A stretch of DNA of 64,000 nt from Duganella callida (GTDB taxonomy: Bacteria > Pseudomonadota > Gammaproteobacteria > Burkholderiales > Burkholderiaceae_D), in the NCBI RefSeq assembly GCF_004614165.1, contig NZ_SPVG01000073.1, positions 1 to 64,000 of the forward strand, written 5' to 3'. Numbering within the stretch: position 1 is the stretch's first letter; each line of letters begins with the position of its first letter. Below the pieces are notes generated by a model. It was not told the origin of the DNA and made no database searches. It saw only the letters and a list, made by a program, of their open reading frames with translations. Below, piece after piece: positions 7,618-18,241 of the stretch. The translations under genes and the position numbers were made by a program.

Positions 7618-10600
7618 AGGAGGGATTCAACCTCTCGCGCTGGGCGCTCGAACACATCCCGCTGACCCGCTACCTGATCGCGGTGCTGCTGCTGGGCGGC
7701 ATACTCAGCTACGTCAACCTCGGTCAGGACGAAGATCCGCCGTTCACCTTCCGCATCATGGTGGTGAGCGCGCGCTGGCCCGGCGCCACCGCGTTGCAGA
7801 TGGCCGAGCAGGTCACCGACAAGATCGAGAAAAAGCTGCAGGAAACCCCGGGTATCGACGAGATTTCGAGCTATTCCAAGCCGGGCGAGACGGTGATCAT
7901 GCTCAAGTTGCGCGAATCGGTGCCGCCCAAAAGCGTGGCCGATTCCTGGTATCAGGTGCGCAAAAAGGTCGGCGACATCCGCGGCACGCTGCCGGCCGGC
8001 GTGTTGGGGCCGGCCTTCAACGACGAGTTCGGCGATACCTACGGCTCCATCTTTGCGCTGTCGGGCGATGGCTTCACTTACGCCGAGATGAAGGATTATG
8101 CCGATTTCGTGCGCCAGCAATTGTTGTCGGTACCGGCGGTGTCCAAGGTCGAGCTGCTCGGCGTGCAGGACGAAAAGATCAACATCGAGTTCTCGCACCA
8201 GAAGTTCGCCCAGCTCGGGATTCCGATCGAGACCATCGTCAACCAGATCGCCACCCAGAACAATGTGGAATCGACCGGCGTGCTGGTGACGCCGACCGAC
8301 AATCTGCAAGTGCGCGTGACCGGCGCGCTGAAGACCGTGAAGGATCTGGAAGAACTGGAACTGCGCGCCAACGGCACCACCTTCCGCCTCGGCGACTTCG
8401 CCACCATCAAGCGCGGCTACGAAGATCCGCCGGTCACCAAGATGCGCTTCAACGGCAGGGAAGTCATCGGCCTGGGCGTGTCGATGGAAAAGGGCGGCAA
8501 CATCATCGAGTTGGGCAAGCACATGGAAAAGACCGTGGCCCGGCTCAAGGCCAAGCTGCCGGTGGGGATAGAACTGCATCGGGTGGCCAATCAGCCGGAG
8601 GAGGTGACGGCATCGGTCGGTGAATTCGTGCATACGCTGATCGAGGCGGTTCTGATCGTATTGGCGGTCAGCTTCGTTTCGCTGGGGCTGCATGGCAAGC
8701 CGCTGCGGCTGGATGTGCGCCCGGGGCTGGTGGTGGCGCTCAGCATCCCGCTGGTGCTGTCGGTGACCTTCCTGTTCATGCGCATGCTGGACGTGGACCT
8801 GCACAAGATTTCGCTGGGTGCGCTGATCATCGCGCTGGGCCTGCTGGTGGATGACGCCATCATCGCGGTGGAAATGATGGTGCGCAAGATGGAGGAGGGC
8901 ATGTCGCGCTTCGACGCCGCCACCTTCGCCTACACCTCGACCGCGATGCCGATGCTGACCGGCACGCTGATCACGGTGACCGGCTTCCTGCCGATCGGCA
9001 TGGCCAAGTCGGCGGCGGGGGAATACACCTTCTCGCTGTTCTCGGTGAACGCGCTGGCGCTGGTGATTTCGTGGGTGGTGGCGGTGACGTTCACGCCCTA
9101 TCTCGGTTATGTGCTGCTGAAAGTGCAGCCGCATGCCGCCGGCCACAGTGAGCATGAACTGTTCGACACGCCCGGTTTCCGCAAGTTCCGCGCGCTGGTC
9201 GACTGGTGCGTCGAGTTCCGCAAGACCACCATCGTCGCCACGCTGTTGATCTTCGCGGCCGGGGTGTACGGGTTCAACTTTATCGAAAAGCAGTTTTTCC
9301 CGGATTCCAGCCGGCCCGAATTGATGGTGGAGCTATGGTCGCCGGAAGGCACGACGTATGCCGCCAACGAGGCGCAGGTGAAGAAATTCGAAGCCTTCAT
9401 CAGCAAACAGCCGGGCGTGCTGAGCGTGACCAGCTATGTCGGCACCGGCTCGCCGCGTTTCTACCTGCCGCTGGATCAGATTTTCCCGCAGACCAACGTG
9501 TCGCAGGTGGTCGTGCTGCCCAGGGACCTGAAGGCGCGTGGCGAGTTGCGGCAGAAGATCGTGGATGTCTTCAAGCGCGATTTCCCCGAGGTGCGCGGGA
9601 GGGTCAAGCTGCTGCCGAACGGTCCGCCGGTGCCGTATCCGGTGCAGTTCCGTGTCAGCGGCATCGAGGTGGCCAAGGTGCGCGCGGTGGCCGACCAGGT
9701 CAAGGACGTCATGCGCGCCAATCCGAACACGCGCGGCGTCAACGACAACTGGAATGAATCGGTCAAGGTGCTGCGGCTGGATCTGGACCAGGACAAGATG
9801 CGAGCGCTCGGCGTGACCTCGCAGACCGTGATGCGGGCGGCGAACACCATTTTGTCCGGCACCGTGATCGGCCAGTTCCGCGAGGGGATACGGCTGATCG
9901 ACATCCAGCTGCGCCAGCCGCTGGAGGAGCGCGCCACCATCTCGGTGCTGAACGATACCAATATTCCCACCGCCAGCGGCAAGTCGGTGCCGATCAGCCA
10001 GATCGCCCGCGCGCATTTCGTCTGGGAGCCGGGCGTGGTCTGGCGCGAAGGGCGCGACTGGGCGATCACGGTGCAGTCGGACGTGGCCGACGATATCCAG
10101 GGACCGACCGTGTCGAGCCAGGTCGATGCGCAACTGGGCACGCTGCGCGCGGCGCTGCCGGCCGGCTATGCGATCACGGTCAAGGGCACGGCCTCGGACA
10201 GCGGCGAGGCGGAGGCGTCGATCGCCGTCAACCTGCCGGTGGCGATCTTCATCATCCTGACGCTGTTGATGCTGCAGTTGCACAGCTTCTCGCGCGCGCT
10301 GCTGGTGTTCCTGACCGGCCCGCTGGGCGTGGCCGGCGCGGCGATGGCCTTGCTGCTGTTCGGCCGGCCGCTGGGCTTCGTGGCCAACCTGGGCATCATC
10401 GCGCTGTTCGGCATGATCATCCGTAACTCGGTGATCCTGGTCGACCAGATCGAGCAGGACATCCGGGCCGGTCACGATCCATGGACCGCCATCGTCGAAT
10501 CGGCGGTGCGGCGCTGCCGCCCGATCATCCTGACCGCCGCGGCGGCGGCGCTGGCCATGATTCCCTTGTCGCGTTCGGTGTTCTGGGGACCGATGGCGGT

Positions 10601-10700
10601 GGCCATCATGGGCGGCCTGATCCTCGCCACCGCACTGACTCTATTATTCCTGCCGGCCCTGTATGCGGCCTGGTTCCGGGTGAAAAAGCCCATTAAATAA
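7614..10700 (+). CDS. RND efflux pump inner-membrane permease (TriC/MexK-like)
   Basis: A 1028-residue resistance-nodulation-division transporter of normal length: one N-terminal helix, a large periplasmic domain, six helices, a second periplasmic domain and six more helices. The proton-relay region LLVDDAIIAVEMMVRKME in TM4 is intact. The N-terminus (MKEGFNLSRWALEH, then LGQDEDPPFTFRIMVV) resembles TriC/MexK-type drug pumps more than AcrB or the metal pumps. The start was placed at the ATG overlapping the adaptor stop (ATGA); an in-frame upstream extension runs inside the adaptor gene and is not real. Substrate not predictable; biocides or drugs are likely from the family. Confidence 0.92.
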   Translation: MKEGFNLSRWALEHIPLTRYLIAVLLLGGILSYVNLGQDEDPPFTFRIMVVSARWPGATALQMAEQVTDKIEKKLQETPGIDEISSYSKPGETVIMLKLRESVPPKSVADSWYQVRKKVGDIRGTLPAGVLGPAFNDEFGDTYGSIFALSGDGFTYAEMKDYADFVRQQLLSVPAVSKVELLGVQDEKINIEFSHQKFAQLGIPIETIVNQIATQNNVESTGVLVTPTDNLQVRVTGALKTVKDLEELELRANGTTFRLGDFATIKRGYEDPPVTKMRFNGREVIGLGVSMEKGGNIIELGKHMEKTVARLKAKLPVGIELHRVANQPEEVTASVGEFVHTLIEAVLIVLAVSFVSLGLHGKPLRLDVRPGLVVALSIPLVLSVTFLFMRMLDVDLHKISLGALIIALGLLVDDAIIAVEMMVRKMEEGMSRFDAATFAYTSTAMPMLTGTLITVTGFLPIGMAKSAAGEYTFSLFSVNALALVISWVVAVTFTPYLGYVLLKVQPHAAGHSEHELFDTPGFRKFRALVDWCVEFRKTTIVATLLIFAAGVYGFNFIEKQFFPDSSRPELMVELWSPEGTTYAANEAQVKKFEAFISKQPGVLSVTSYVGTGSPRFYLPLDQIFPQTNVSQVVVLPRDLKARGELRQKIVDVFKRDFPEVRGRVKLLPNGPPVPYPVQFRVSGIEVAKVRAVADQVKDVMRANPNTRGVNDNWNESVKVLRLDLDQDKMRALGVTSQTVMRAANTILSGTVIGQFREGIRLIDIQLRQPLEERATISVLNDTNIPTASGKSVPISQIARAHFVWEPGVVWREGRDWAITVQSDVADDIQGPTVSSQVDAQLGTLRAALPAGYAITVKGTASDSGEAEASIAVNLPVAIFIILTLLMLQLHSFSRALLVFLTGPLGVAGAAMALLLFGRPLGFVANLGIIALFGMIIRNSVILVDQIEQDIRAGHDPWTAIVESAVRRCRPIILTAAAAALAMIPLSRSVFWGPMAVAIMGGLILATALTLLFLPALYAAWFRVKKPIK

Positions 10701-10772
10701 GCAAAAAAGCAGAAAAATAGGGGGAATGTTGGCTACATACTAAAAAAGGTCACATTTCGCCGAAAAACCCGC

Positions 10773-10778
10773 TAAAAT
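10773..10778 (+). promoter_or_regulatory. Candidate -10 box upstream of tRNA-Leu/tig
   Basis: TAAAAT with only a weak -35 (around TCACAT, 10750-10755). It precedes a GC-rich hairpin and then tRNA-Leu. Confidence 0.35.
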
Positions 10779-10820
10779 ACCGCGCTGAAGTTGAAAGCTC
10801 CTGCGTAAAAGAGCGGGAAT

Positions 10821-10860
10821 AGGGCGACCGTTTTCACTTACGAGTCGCCCTTTGCTTTTA
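10821..10860 (+). terminator. Terminator-like hairpin before tRNA-Leu
   Basis: AGGGCGAC (10821-10828) pairs with GTCGCCCT (10844-10851) across a 15-base loop and is followed by a T-rich run TTGCTTTTA. It could end the efflux operon transcript or attenuate the transcript starting near 10785. The interrupted T-run makes it a weaker terminator. Confidence 0.45.
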
Positions 10861-10872
10861 TGCGAACATGCC

Positions 10873-10959
10873 GCGAGGATGGCGAAATTGGTAGACGCAC
10901 CAGGTTTAGGTCCTGACGCCAGCAATGGTGTGGGGGTTCGAGTCCCCCTCCTCGCACCA
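10873..10959 (+). tRNA. tRNA-Leu (anticodon TAG)
   Basis: An 87-base class II tRNA. The acceptor stem GCGAGGA pairs with TCCTCGC, the 3' end ACCA is encoded, the T-loop is GGTTCGAGTCC, and the anticodon loop TTTAGGT reads UAG (Leu, CUA codons). A long variable arm is present, as expected for leucine tRNAs. It lies 32 bases upstream of tig and may be co-transcribed with it. Confidence 0.95.
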
Positions 10960-10991
10960 ACTGTACTATTATTTTTTTGGACGAATTTTAC

Positions 10992-12332
10992 ATGGCAACT
11001 GCAGTCGAAACCTTGGGCAAACTCGAACGTCGTATCACGATCTCCTTCCCGCTGACCGAAGTCCGCACTGAAGTAGAGAAGCGCCTGAAAGTGCAAGCCA
11101 AAACGGCTAAGGCACCAGGCTTCCGTCCGGGCAAAGTTCCTCTGAAAATGGTCGCAGCGCAGTACGGTTATCAGATCGAGACCGAAGTGCTGAATGATAA
11201 AGTTGGCCGCGCTTTCAACGACGCCGCAAATGAAAACCAGCTGCGCGTGGCTGGTTTCCCGAACATCGAGCCGAAGGCCGAATCGCCAGAAGGCGTGCTG
11301 ACCTTCGACGCCACCTTCGAAGTCTATCCGGAAGTTGAGATCGGCGACCTGACCAAGGTCGAGATCGAAACCGTGAAGGCCGAAGTGTCGGAAGCCGAAA
11401 TCGACAAGACCATCGACATCCTGCGCAAACAGCGCGTGCATTTCCACACCAAGGGCGAAGCCGGCGAACACGGCGACGGCGGTGAAGCCGTGGCCGCCAA
11501 CGGCGACCGCGTGACCGTGGACTTCGTCGGTTCGATCGACGGCGTGGAATTCCCGGGCGGTAAAGCGGAAGACTACGCTTTCGTGCTGGGCGAGGGCCGC
11601 ATGCTGCCGGAATTCGAAGCCGCCACCGTCGGCCTGAAAGTCGGCGAATCCAAGACCTTCCCGCTGGCCTTCCCCGAGGACTACCATGGCAAGGACGTGG
11701 CCGGCAAGACCGCCTCGTTCACCATCACCCTGAAAAAGCTGGAATGGGCGCACCTGCCGGAAGTCGACGCTGAATTCGCCAAGTCGCTGGGCGTGGCCGA
11801 TGGCGACATCGCCAAGATGCGCGAAGACATCAAGGTCAACCTGGAACGCGAAGTCAACGGCCGCATCAAGGCGCGCAACAAGGAAGCCGTGATGGACGCG
11901 CTGGTGGCCAACGCCACCCTGGACATCCCGAAGGCGCTGATCGCCCAGGACACCGAGCGTCTGGCCGAAATGACCCGCCAGGACATGGCCCAGCGCGGCA
12001 TGAACGTCAAGGACGTGCCATTCCCGCCAGAACTGTTCGCCGAGAAGGCCGAGCGCCGCGTGCGCCTGGGCCTGATCCTGTCGCAACTGGTGGGCGAGAA
12101 CAAGCTGCAAGCCCAGCCTGAGCAAGTCAAGGCCCAGATCGAAGACTTCGCCCAAAGCTACGAAGACCCGCGCGAAGTGCTGAAGTACTACTACAGCGAC
12201 CGTCGTCGTCTGGCTGAAGTTGAAGCTCTTGTATTGGAAGAAAACGTCGTTAACTATGTCCTGGGCCTGTCGAAGACTTCGTCCAAGGTTATCGCCTTCG
12301 ACGAACTGATGGGAAGCAACGCTCAGGCGTAA
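10992..12332 (+). CDS. tig: Trigger factor (ribosome-associated chaperone/PPIase)
   Basis: A 446-residue ribosome-bound chaperone that meets nascent chains at the exit tunnel. The ribosome-binding signature GFRPGKVP is at residues 43-50. The FKBP-type prolyl isomerase domain follows, with [20 protein letters not shown] and the [11 protein letters not shown] loop at about 170-210, then the helical substrate-binding C-terminal domain. The ATG at 10992 gives the conserved start [10 protein letters not shown]; an ATG five codons earlier adds a non-conserved MDEFY. The loop before the PPIase domain carries an acidic/Gly-rich insertion ([14 protein letters not shown]). It opens the conserved tig-clpP-clpX-lon order. 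Confidence 0.97.
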   Translation: MATAVETLGKLERRITISFPLTEVRTEVEKRLKVQAKTAKAPGFRPGKVPLKMVAAQYGYQIETEVLNDKVGRAFNDAANENQLRVAGFPNIEPKAESPEGVLTFDATFEVYPEVEIGDLTKVEIETVKAEVSEAEIDKTIDILRKQRVHFHTKGEAGEHGDGGEAVAANGDRVTVDFVGSIDGVEFPGGKAEDYAFVLGEGRMLPEFEAATVGLKVGESKTFPLAFPEDYHGKDVAGKTASFTITLKKLEWAHLPEVDAEFAKSLGVADGDIAKMREDIKVNLEREVNGRIKARNKEAVMDALVANATLDIPKALIAQDTERLAEMTRQDMAQRGMNVKDVPFPPELFAEKAERRVRLGLILSQLVGENKLQAQPEQVKAQIEDFAQSYEDPREVLKYYYSDRRRLAEVEALVLEENVVNYVLGLSKTSSKVIAFDELMGSNAQA

Positions 12333-12341
12333 TTCAGTTTG

Positions 12342-12372
12342 GGCCGGATGATGTATTATTAATACTCCGGCC
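12342..12372 (+). other. Stem-loop between tig and clpP
   Basis: GGCCGGA (12342-12348) pairs with TCCGGCC (12366-12372), enclosing an AT-rich 17-base loop. There is no T-run, so it is not a normal terminator. It may be an mRNA processing or stability element, and it lies 27 bases before the clpP start. Confidence 0.45.
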
Positions 12373-12398
12373 TACAAGCTGCTTCACAAGGAAATAGA

Positions 12399-13025
12399 AT
12401 GACTGGTATGAACCGTAATCCGGCACTGGACACCGAAATGCTCGGTCTGGTGCCGATGGTGGTGGAACAAAGCGGCCGCGGCGAGCGCTCCTACGATATC
12501 TACTCGCGCCTGCTGAAGGAACGCATTATCTTCATGGTCGGCCCGGTCAACGACCAGATGGCCAACCTGGTGGTGGCGCAGCTGCTGTTCCTGGAAAGCG
12601 AAAATCCGGACAAGGACATCTCGCTGTACATCAACTCGCCCGGCGGTTCGGTCTCGGCCGGCCTGGCGATCTACGACACGATGCAGTTCATCAAGCCGGA
12701 CGTTTCGACGCTGTGCACCGGCCTGGCGGCGTCGATGGGCGCCTTCCTGCTGGCGGCCGGCGCCAAGGGCAAGCGCTTCTCGCTGCCGAACTCGCGCATC
12801 ATGATTCACCAGCCGTCGGGCGGTTCGCAGGGCATGGCCTCGGATATCGAAATCCAGGCCAAGGAAATCCTGTACCTGCGCCATCGTCTGAACTCGATCA
12901 TGGCGGAACGCACCGGCCAGTCGATCGAACAGATCGCCAAAGACACCGATCGCGACCGCTTCATGTCGGCCGAAGAGGCGGTAGAGTATGGCCTGATCGA
13001 CAAGATGTTGGTCAACCGGGCTTGA
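12399..13025 (+). CDS. clpP: ATP-dependent Clp protease proteolytic subunit ClpP
   Basis: A 208-residue serine protease that forms the two-ring tetradecamer with ClpX or ClpA. The catalytic triad is visible: Ser112 in [11 protein letters not shown], His137 in MIHQPSGG, and Asp186 in [15 protein letters not shown]. The IYINSPGG-like oxyanion segment is present ([10 protein letters not shown]). The SD AAGGAAA lies 6 bases before the ATG at 12399. A strong terminator follows at 13052, so clpX is probably not simply co-transcribed with clpP here. Confidence 0.98.
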   Translation: MTGMNRNPALDTEMLGLVPMVVEQSGRGERSYDIYSRLLKERIIFMVGPVNDQMANLVVAQLLFLESENPDKDISLYINSPGGSVSAGLAIYDTMQFIKPDVSTLCTGLAASMGAFLLAAGAKGKRFSLPNSRIMIHQPSGGSQGMASDIEIQAKEILYLRHRLNSIMAERTGQSIEQIAKDTDRDRFMSAEEAVEYGLIDKMLVNRA

Positions 13026-13051
13026 TGCTTCCCTCGCAGCGTAGCTAGAAC

Positions 13052-13090
13052 AACGCCCGGGCGATTAATCGTCTGGGCGTTTCGTTTTTA
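13052..13090 (+). terminator. Intrinsic terminator after clpP
   Basis: A long hairpin with arms at 13052-13065 and 13068-13081 (AACGCCCGGGCGAT against ATCGTCTGGGCGTT), followed by TCGTTTTTATTT. Confidence 0.85.
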
Positions 13091-13170
13091 TTTCGGGTAG
13101 CATGTGGTTGTGGACGGGTTTTTTCTCGTCTTCAAAACTTGCCCATTCTGTAACCAAAGAATATTGCCCC

Positions 13171-14439
<1,269 letters not shown>

Positions 14440-14467
14440 ATAACTTGTGCACACTTGCCCCGTGGAT

Positions 14468-14487
14468 ATGCGAAATTCGTTTCGCAT
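14468..14487 (+). other. Perfect stem with UUCG loop after clpX
   Basis: ATGCGAAA, TTCG, TTTCGCAT: an 8-base perfect stem with a UUCG tetraloop, 29 bases after the clpX stop. There is no T-run, so it is more likely an mRNA 3'-end stabiliser or processing site than a terminator. Confidence 0.5.
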
Positions 14488-14503
14488 CTGTGGGCCGAGG
14501 CGG

Positions 14504-14583
14504 TACAATCGGAATCAATAAAAGAAGCAGGCTTCATTCGGAAAGCCACTCGTGACAGCCCGTCGCGCGTGGCTTTTTTATTT
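14504..14583 (+). ncRNA. Candidate short RNA or attenuated leader between clpX and lon
   Basis: A -10-like TACAAT (14504-14509; -35 candidate TTCGCA at 14481-14486, 17-base spacer) is followed by a small hairpin (GAAG/CTTC, 14524-14535). A terminator follows: AAAGCCAC (14542-14549) pairs with GTGGCTTT (14569-14576) and runs into Ts. A transcript would be about 65 bases. No reading frame of note lies inside. It may be a small RNA, or just the end of clpX transcription with a chance -10. Confidence 0.35.
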
Positions 14584-14654
14584 GCTGTCTTTTAGAGCAC
14601 GACTAACTTTGGAAAACGTTCTTTTATTTAAGGAATTATTTCTTGCAGGTCGGT

Positions 14655-14685
14655 CTTGTGATTTGGCAAAACAGCGCCCACATCA
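14655..14685 (+). promoter_or_regulatory. lon: Possible heat-shock (sigma-32-type) promoter of lon
   Basis: CTTGTGA (14655-14661), then 15 bases, then CCCACATCA (14677-14685) resembles the sigma-32 pattern CTTGAAA-N13-17-CCCCATNTA. It ends 28 bases before the lon ATG. Lon is a heat-shock protein in other Proteobacteria, so the position makes sense. The match is imperfect. Confidence 0.35.
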
Positions 14686-14713
14686 TAATCACGCTTACAA
14701 ATAAGGTTACGCC

Positions 14714-17125
<2,412 letters not shown>

Positions 17126-17147
17126 TTAAATAAGCAGTGCATTGCGA

Positions 17148-17186
17148 AACAGGCGCCTTTATGGCGCCTGTTTTGTTATTTTTACT
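17148..17186 (+). terminator. Intrinsic terminator after lon
   Basis: AACAGGCGCC (17148-17157), loop TTTAT, GGCGCCTGTT (17163-17172), then a T-rich run. Confidence 0.9.
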
Positions 17187-17206
17187 TATTTTTCTATAGT
17201 GCAGCC

Positions 17207-17236
17207 TTGACACGACGACGGCCGGGCTTGTTTAAT
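17207..17236 (+). promoter_or_regulatory. Sigma-70 promoter of the HU gene
   Basis: A perfect TTGACA -35 at 17207-17212, an 18-base spacer, and a TTTAAT -10 at 17231-17236. This leaves a leader of about 65 bases before the TTG start of HU. Confidence 0.7.
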
Positions 17237-17306
17237 ACGGCCTGCATTTTTTTGGTTCCTGTATTCAACAGGAACGCTGATTTAACCTTAGTGACGGGGA
17301 ATTGCT

Positions 17307-17579
17307 TTGAATAAGACTGAATTGATCGACCATATCGCCACCACCGCTGATATTTCGAAAGCGGCTGCCGCGCGCGCGCTGGACGCAGTGATCGACGGCG
17401 TGACCACCAGCCTGAAAAACAACGACAGCGTGACCCTGGTCGGCTTTGGCACCTTCTCCGTGAGCGAACGCGCCGAGCGCACCGGCCGTAACCCGCGCAC
17501 CAAAGAAGAAATCGTTATCGAGGCAGCGAAAGTTCCTAAATTTAAAGCTGGTAAAGCTTTGAAAGATGCTGTAAACTAA
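17307..17579 (+). CDS. hupB: DNA-binding protein HU-beta (TTG start)
   Basis: A 90-residue histone-like protein that bends and compacts DNA. The DNA-binding beta-arm signature [18 protein letters not shown] is present at about residues 46-63, and the length is exactly that of HU. The start codon is TTG (17307-17309). It is preceded by GGGGA at 17296-17300 with 6 bases between, and gives the conserved N-terminus [11 protein letters not shown]. The nearby GTG at 17291 is out of frame. It lies between lon and ppiD, as in enteric bacteria. A TTG start on a very abundant protein may tune translation. Confidence 0.96.
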   Translation: MNKTELIDHIATTADISKAAAARALDAVIDGVTTSLKNNDSVTLVGFGTFSVSERAERTGRNPRTKEEIVIEAAKVPKFKAGKALKDAVN

Positions 17580-17632
17580 CGGACTTCGGTGAGCGGCACA
17601 GGCAATAAAGGCTGTTCACCAAACCGGCAAAC

Positions 17633-17708
17633 GGGCGGTTAGCTCAGTTGGTAGAGCGGAGCCCTTACAAGGCTTAGGTCGGGAGTTCGAGCCTCTCACC
17701 GCCCACCA
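17633..17708 (+). tRNA. tRNA-Val (anticodon TAC)
   Basis: A 76-base tRNA. The acceptor stem GGGCGGT pairs with ACCGCCC, the CCA is encoded, the T-loop is GTTCGAG, and the anticodon loop CTTACAA reads UAC (Val). It is 53 bases after hupB with no terminator between, so it may be on the HU transcript. Confidence 0.95.
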
Positions 17709-17720
17709 AAGAAACAACGT

Positions 17721-17749
17721 TTGCCAAACGGTAAGTTTAGTAGTAAAAT
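17721..17749 (+). promoter_or_regulatory. Sigma-70 promoter of the tRNA-Asp pair
   Basis: TTGCCA (17721-17726), exactly 17 bases, TAAAAT (17744-17749). The -10 ends 21 bases before the first tRNA-Asp. Confidence 0.65.
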
Positions 17750-17770
17750 GCAGCACCTCAATATTCAGCT

Positions 17771-17847
17771 GGAGCGGTAGTTCAGTTGGTTAGAATACCG
17801 GCCTGTCACGCCGGGGGTCGCGGGTTCGAGCCCCGTCCGCTCCGCCA
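17771..17847 (+). tRNA. tRNA-Asp (anticodon GTC), copy 1
   Basis: A 77-base tRNA. The acceptor stem GGAGCGG pairs with CCGCTCC, discriminator G, encoded CCA, and anticodon loop CTGTCAC with GUC (Asp). Its sequence is identical to the second copy 30 bases downstream. Confidence 0.96.
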
Positions 17848-17877
17848 ACGAGATATTGAGAGAAGTAGGACCTACCA

Positions 17878-17954
17878 GGAGCGGTAGTTCAGTTGGTTAG
17901 AATACCGGCCTGTCACGCCGGGGGTCGCGGGTTCGAGCCCCGTCCGCTCCGCCA
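17878..17954 (+). tRNA. tRNA-Asp (anticodon GTC), copy 2
   Basis: An exact repeat of the preceding tRNA-Asp over all 77 bases, followed 11 bases later by a strong terminator. The two copies are probably one transcript that is cut into two tRNAs. Confidence 0.96.
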
Positions 17955-17965
17955 AGAACAAGATA

Positions 17966-18003
17966 CCCCGCAGCTTTTATGAGCTGCGGGGTTTTTCTTT
18001 TTC
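17966..18003 (+). terminator. Intrinsic terminator of the tRNA-Asp unit
   Basis: CCCCGCAGCT (17966-17975), six-base loop, AGCTGCGGGG (17982-17991), then TTTTTCTTTTT. A textbook Rho-independent terminator. Confidence 0.93.
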
Positions 18004-18086
18004 CGCGCCGGTTATTTATTTATCGGTGTTAGCGCATGGGCGATCAATTAAACCGTGACCCAGCTATCAAACTGACAATCGGATGC

Positions 18087-18115
18087 TTGCTAAGCCACCG
18101 GTGCGCCTGTAGAAT
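18087..18115 (+). promoter_or_regulatory. Sigma-70 promoter upstream of ppiD
   Basis: TTGCTA (18087-18092), a 17-base spacer, TAGAAT (18110-18115). Transcription would start near 18122 and meet a terminator-like hairpin at 18189 before the ppiD start. Confidence 0.6.
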
Positions 18116-18121
18116 CGTGCG

Positions 18122-18212
18122 ATACTGATTTTTTCGGCATATTCCGGCTTCACTGTGTTGTGTAAGTCATTGAGTTTTAAAGAGAATTGGCGAACGCGAG
18201 TTCGCCTTTTTT
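18122..18212 (+). ncRNA. Candidate small RNA or attenuator leader upstream of ppiD
   Basis: A good promoter ends at 18115. At 18189-18212 a compact hairpin GGCGAAC-GCGA-GTTCGCC followed by six Ts forms a strong intrinsic terminator, 29 bases before the ppiD ATG. RNA made from the promoter would therefore be about 90 bases unless the terminator is overridden. It is either a small RNA or a conditional leader controlling ppiD. No protein-coding frame is evident inside it. Confidence 0.5.
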
Positions 18213-18241
18213 GTATGTGGAAGTCTTAACCAACCGAGACC

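Noticed and set aside
17633..17954. tRNA cluster as a phage or genomic-island integration site
   Set aside because: No integrase gene, no tRNA 3'-end duplication and no shift in gene content nearby; the flanking genes keep the conserved hupB-ppiD order.
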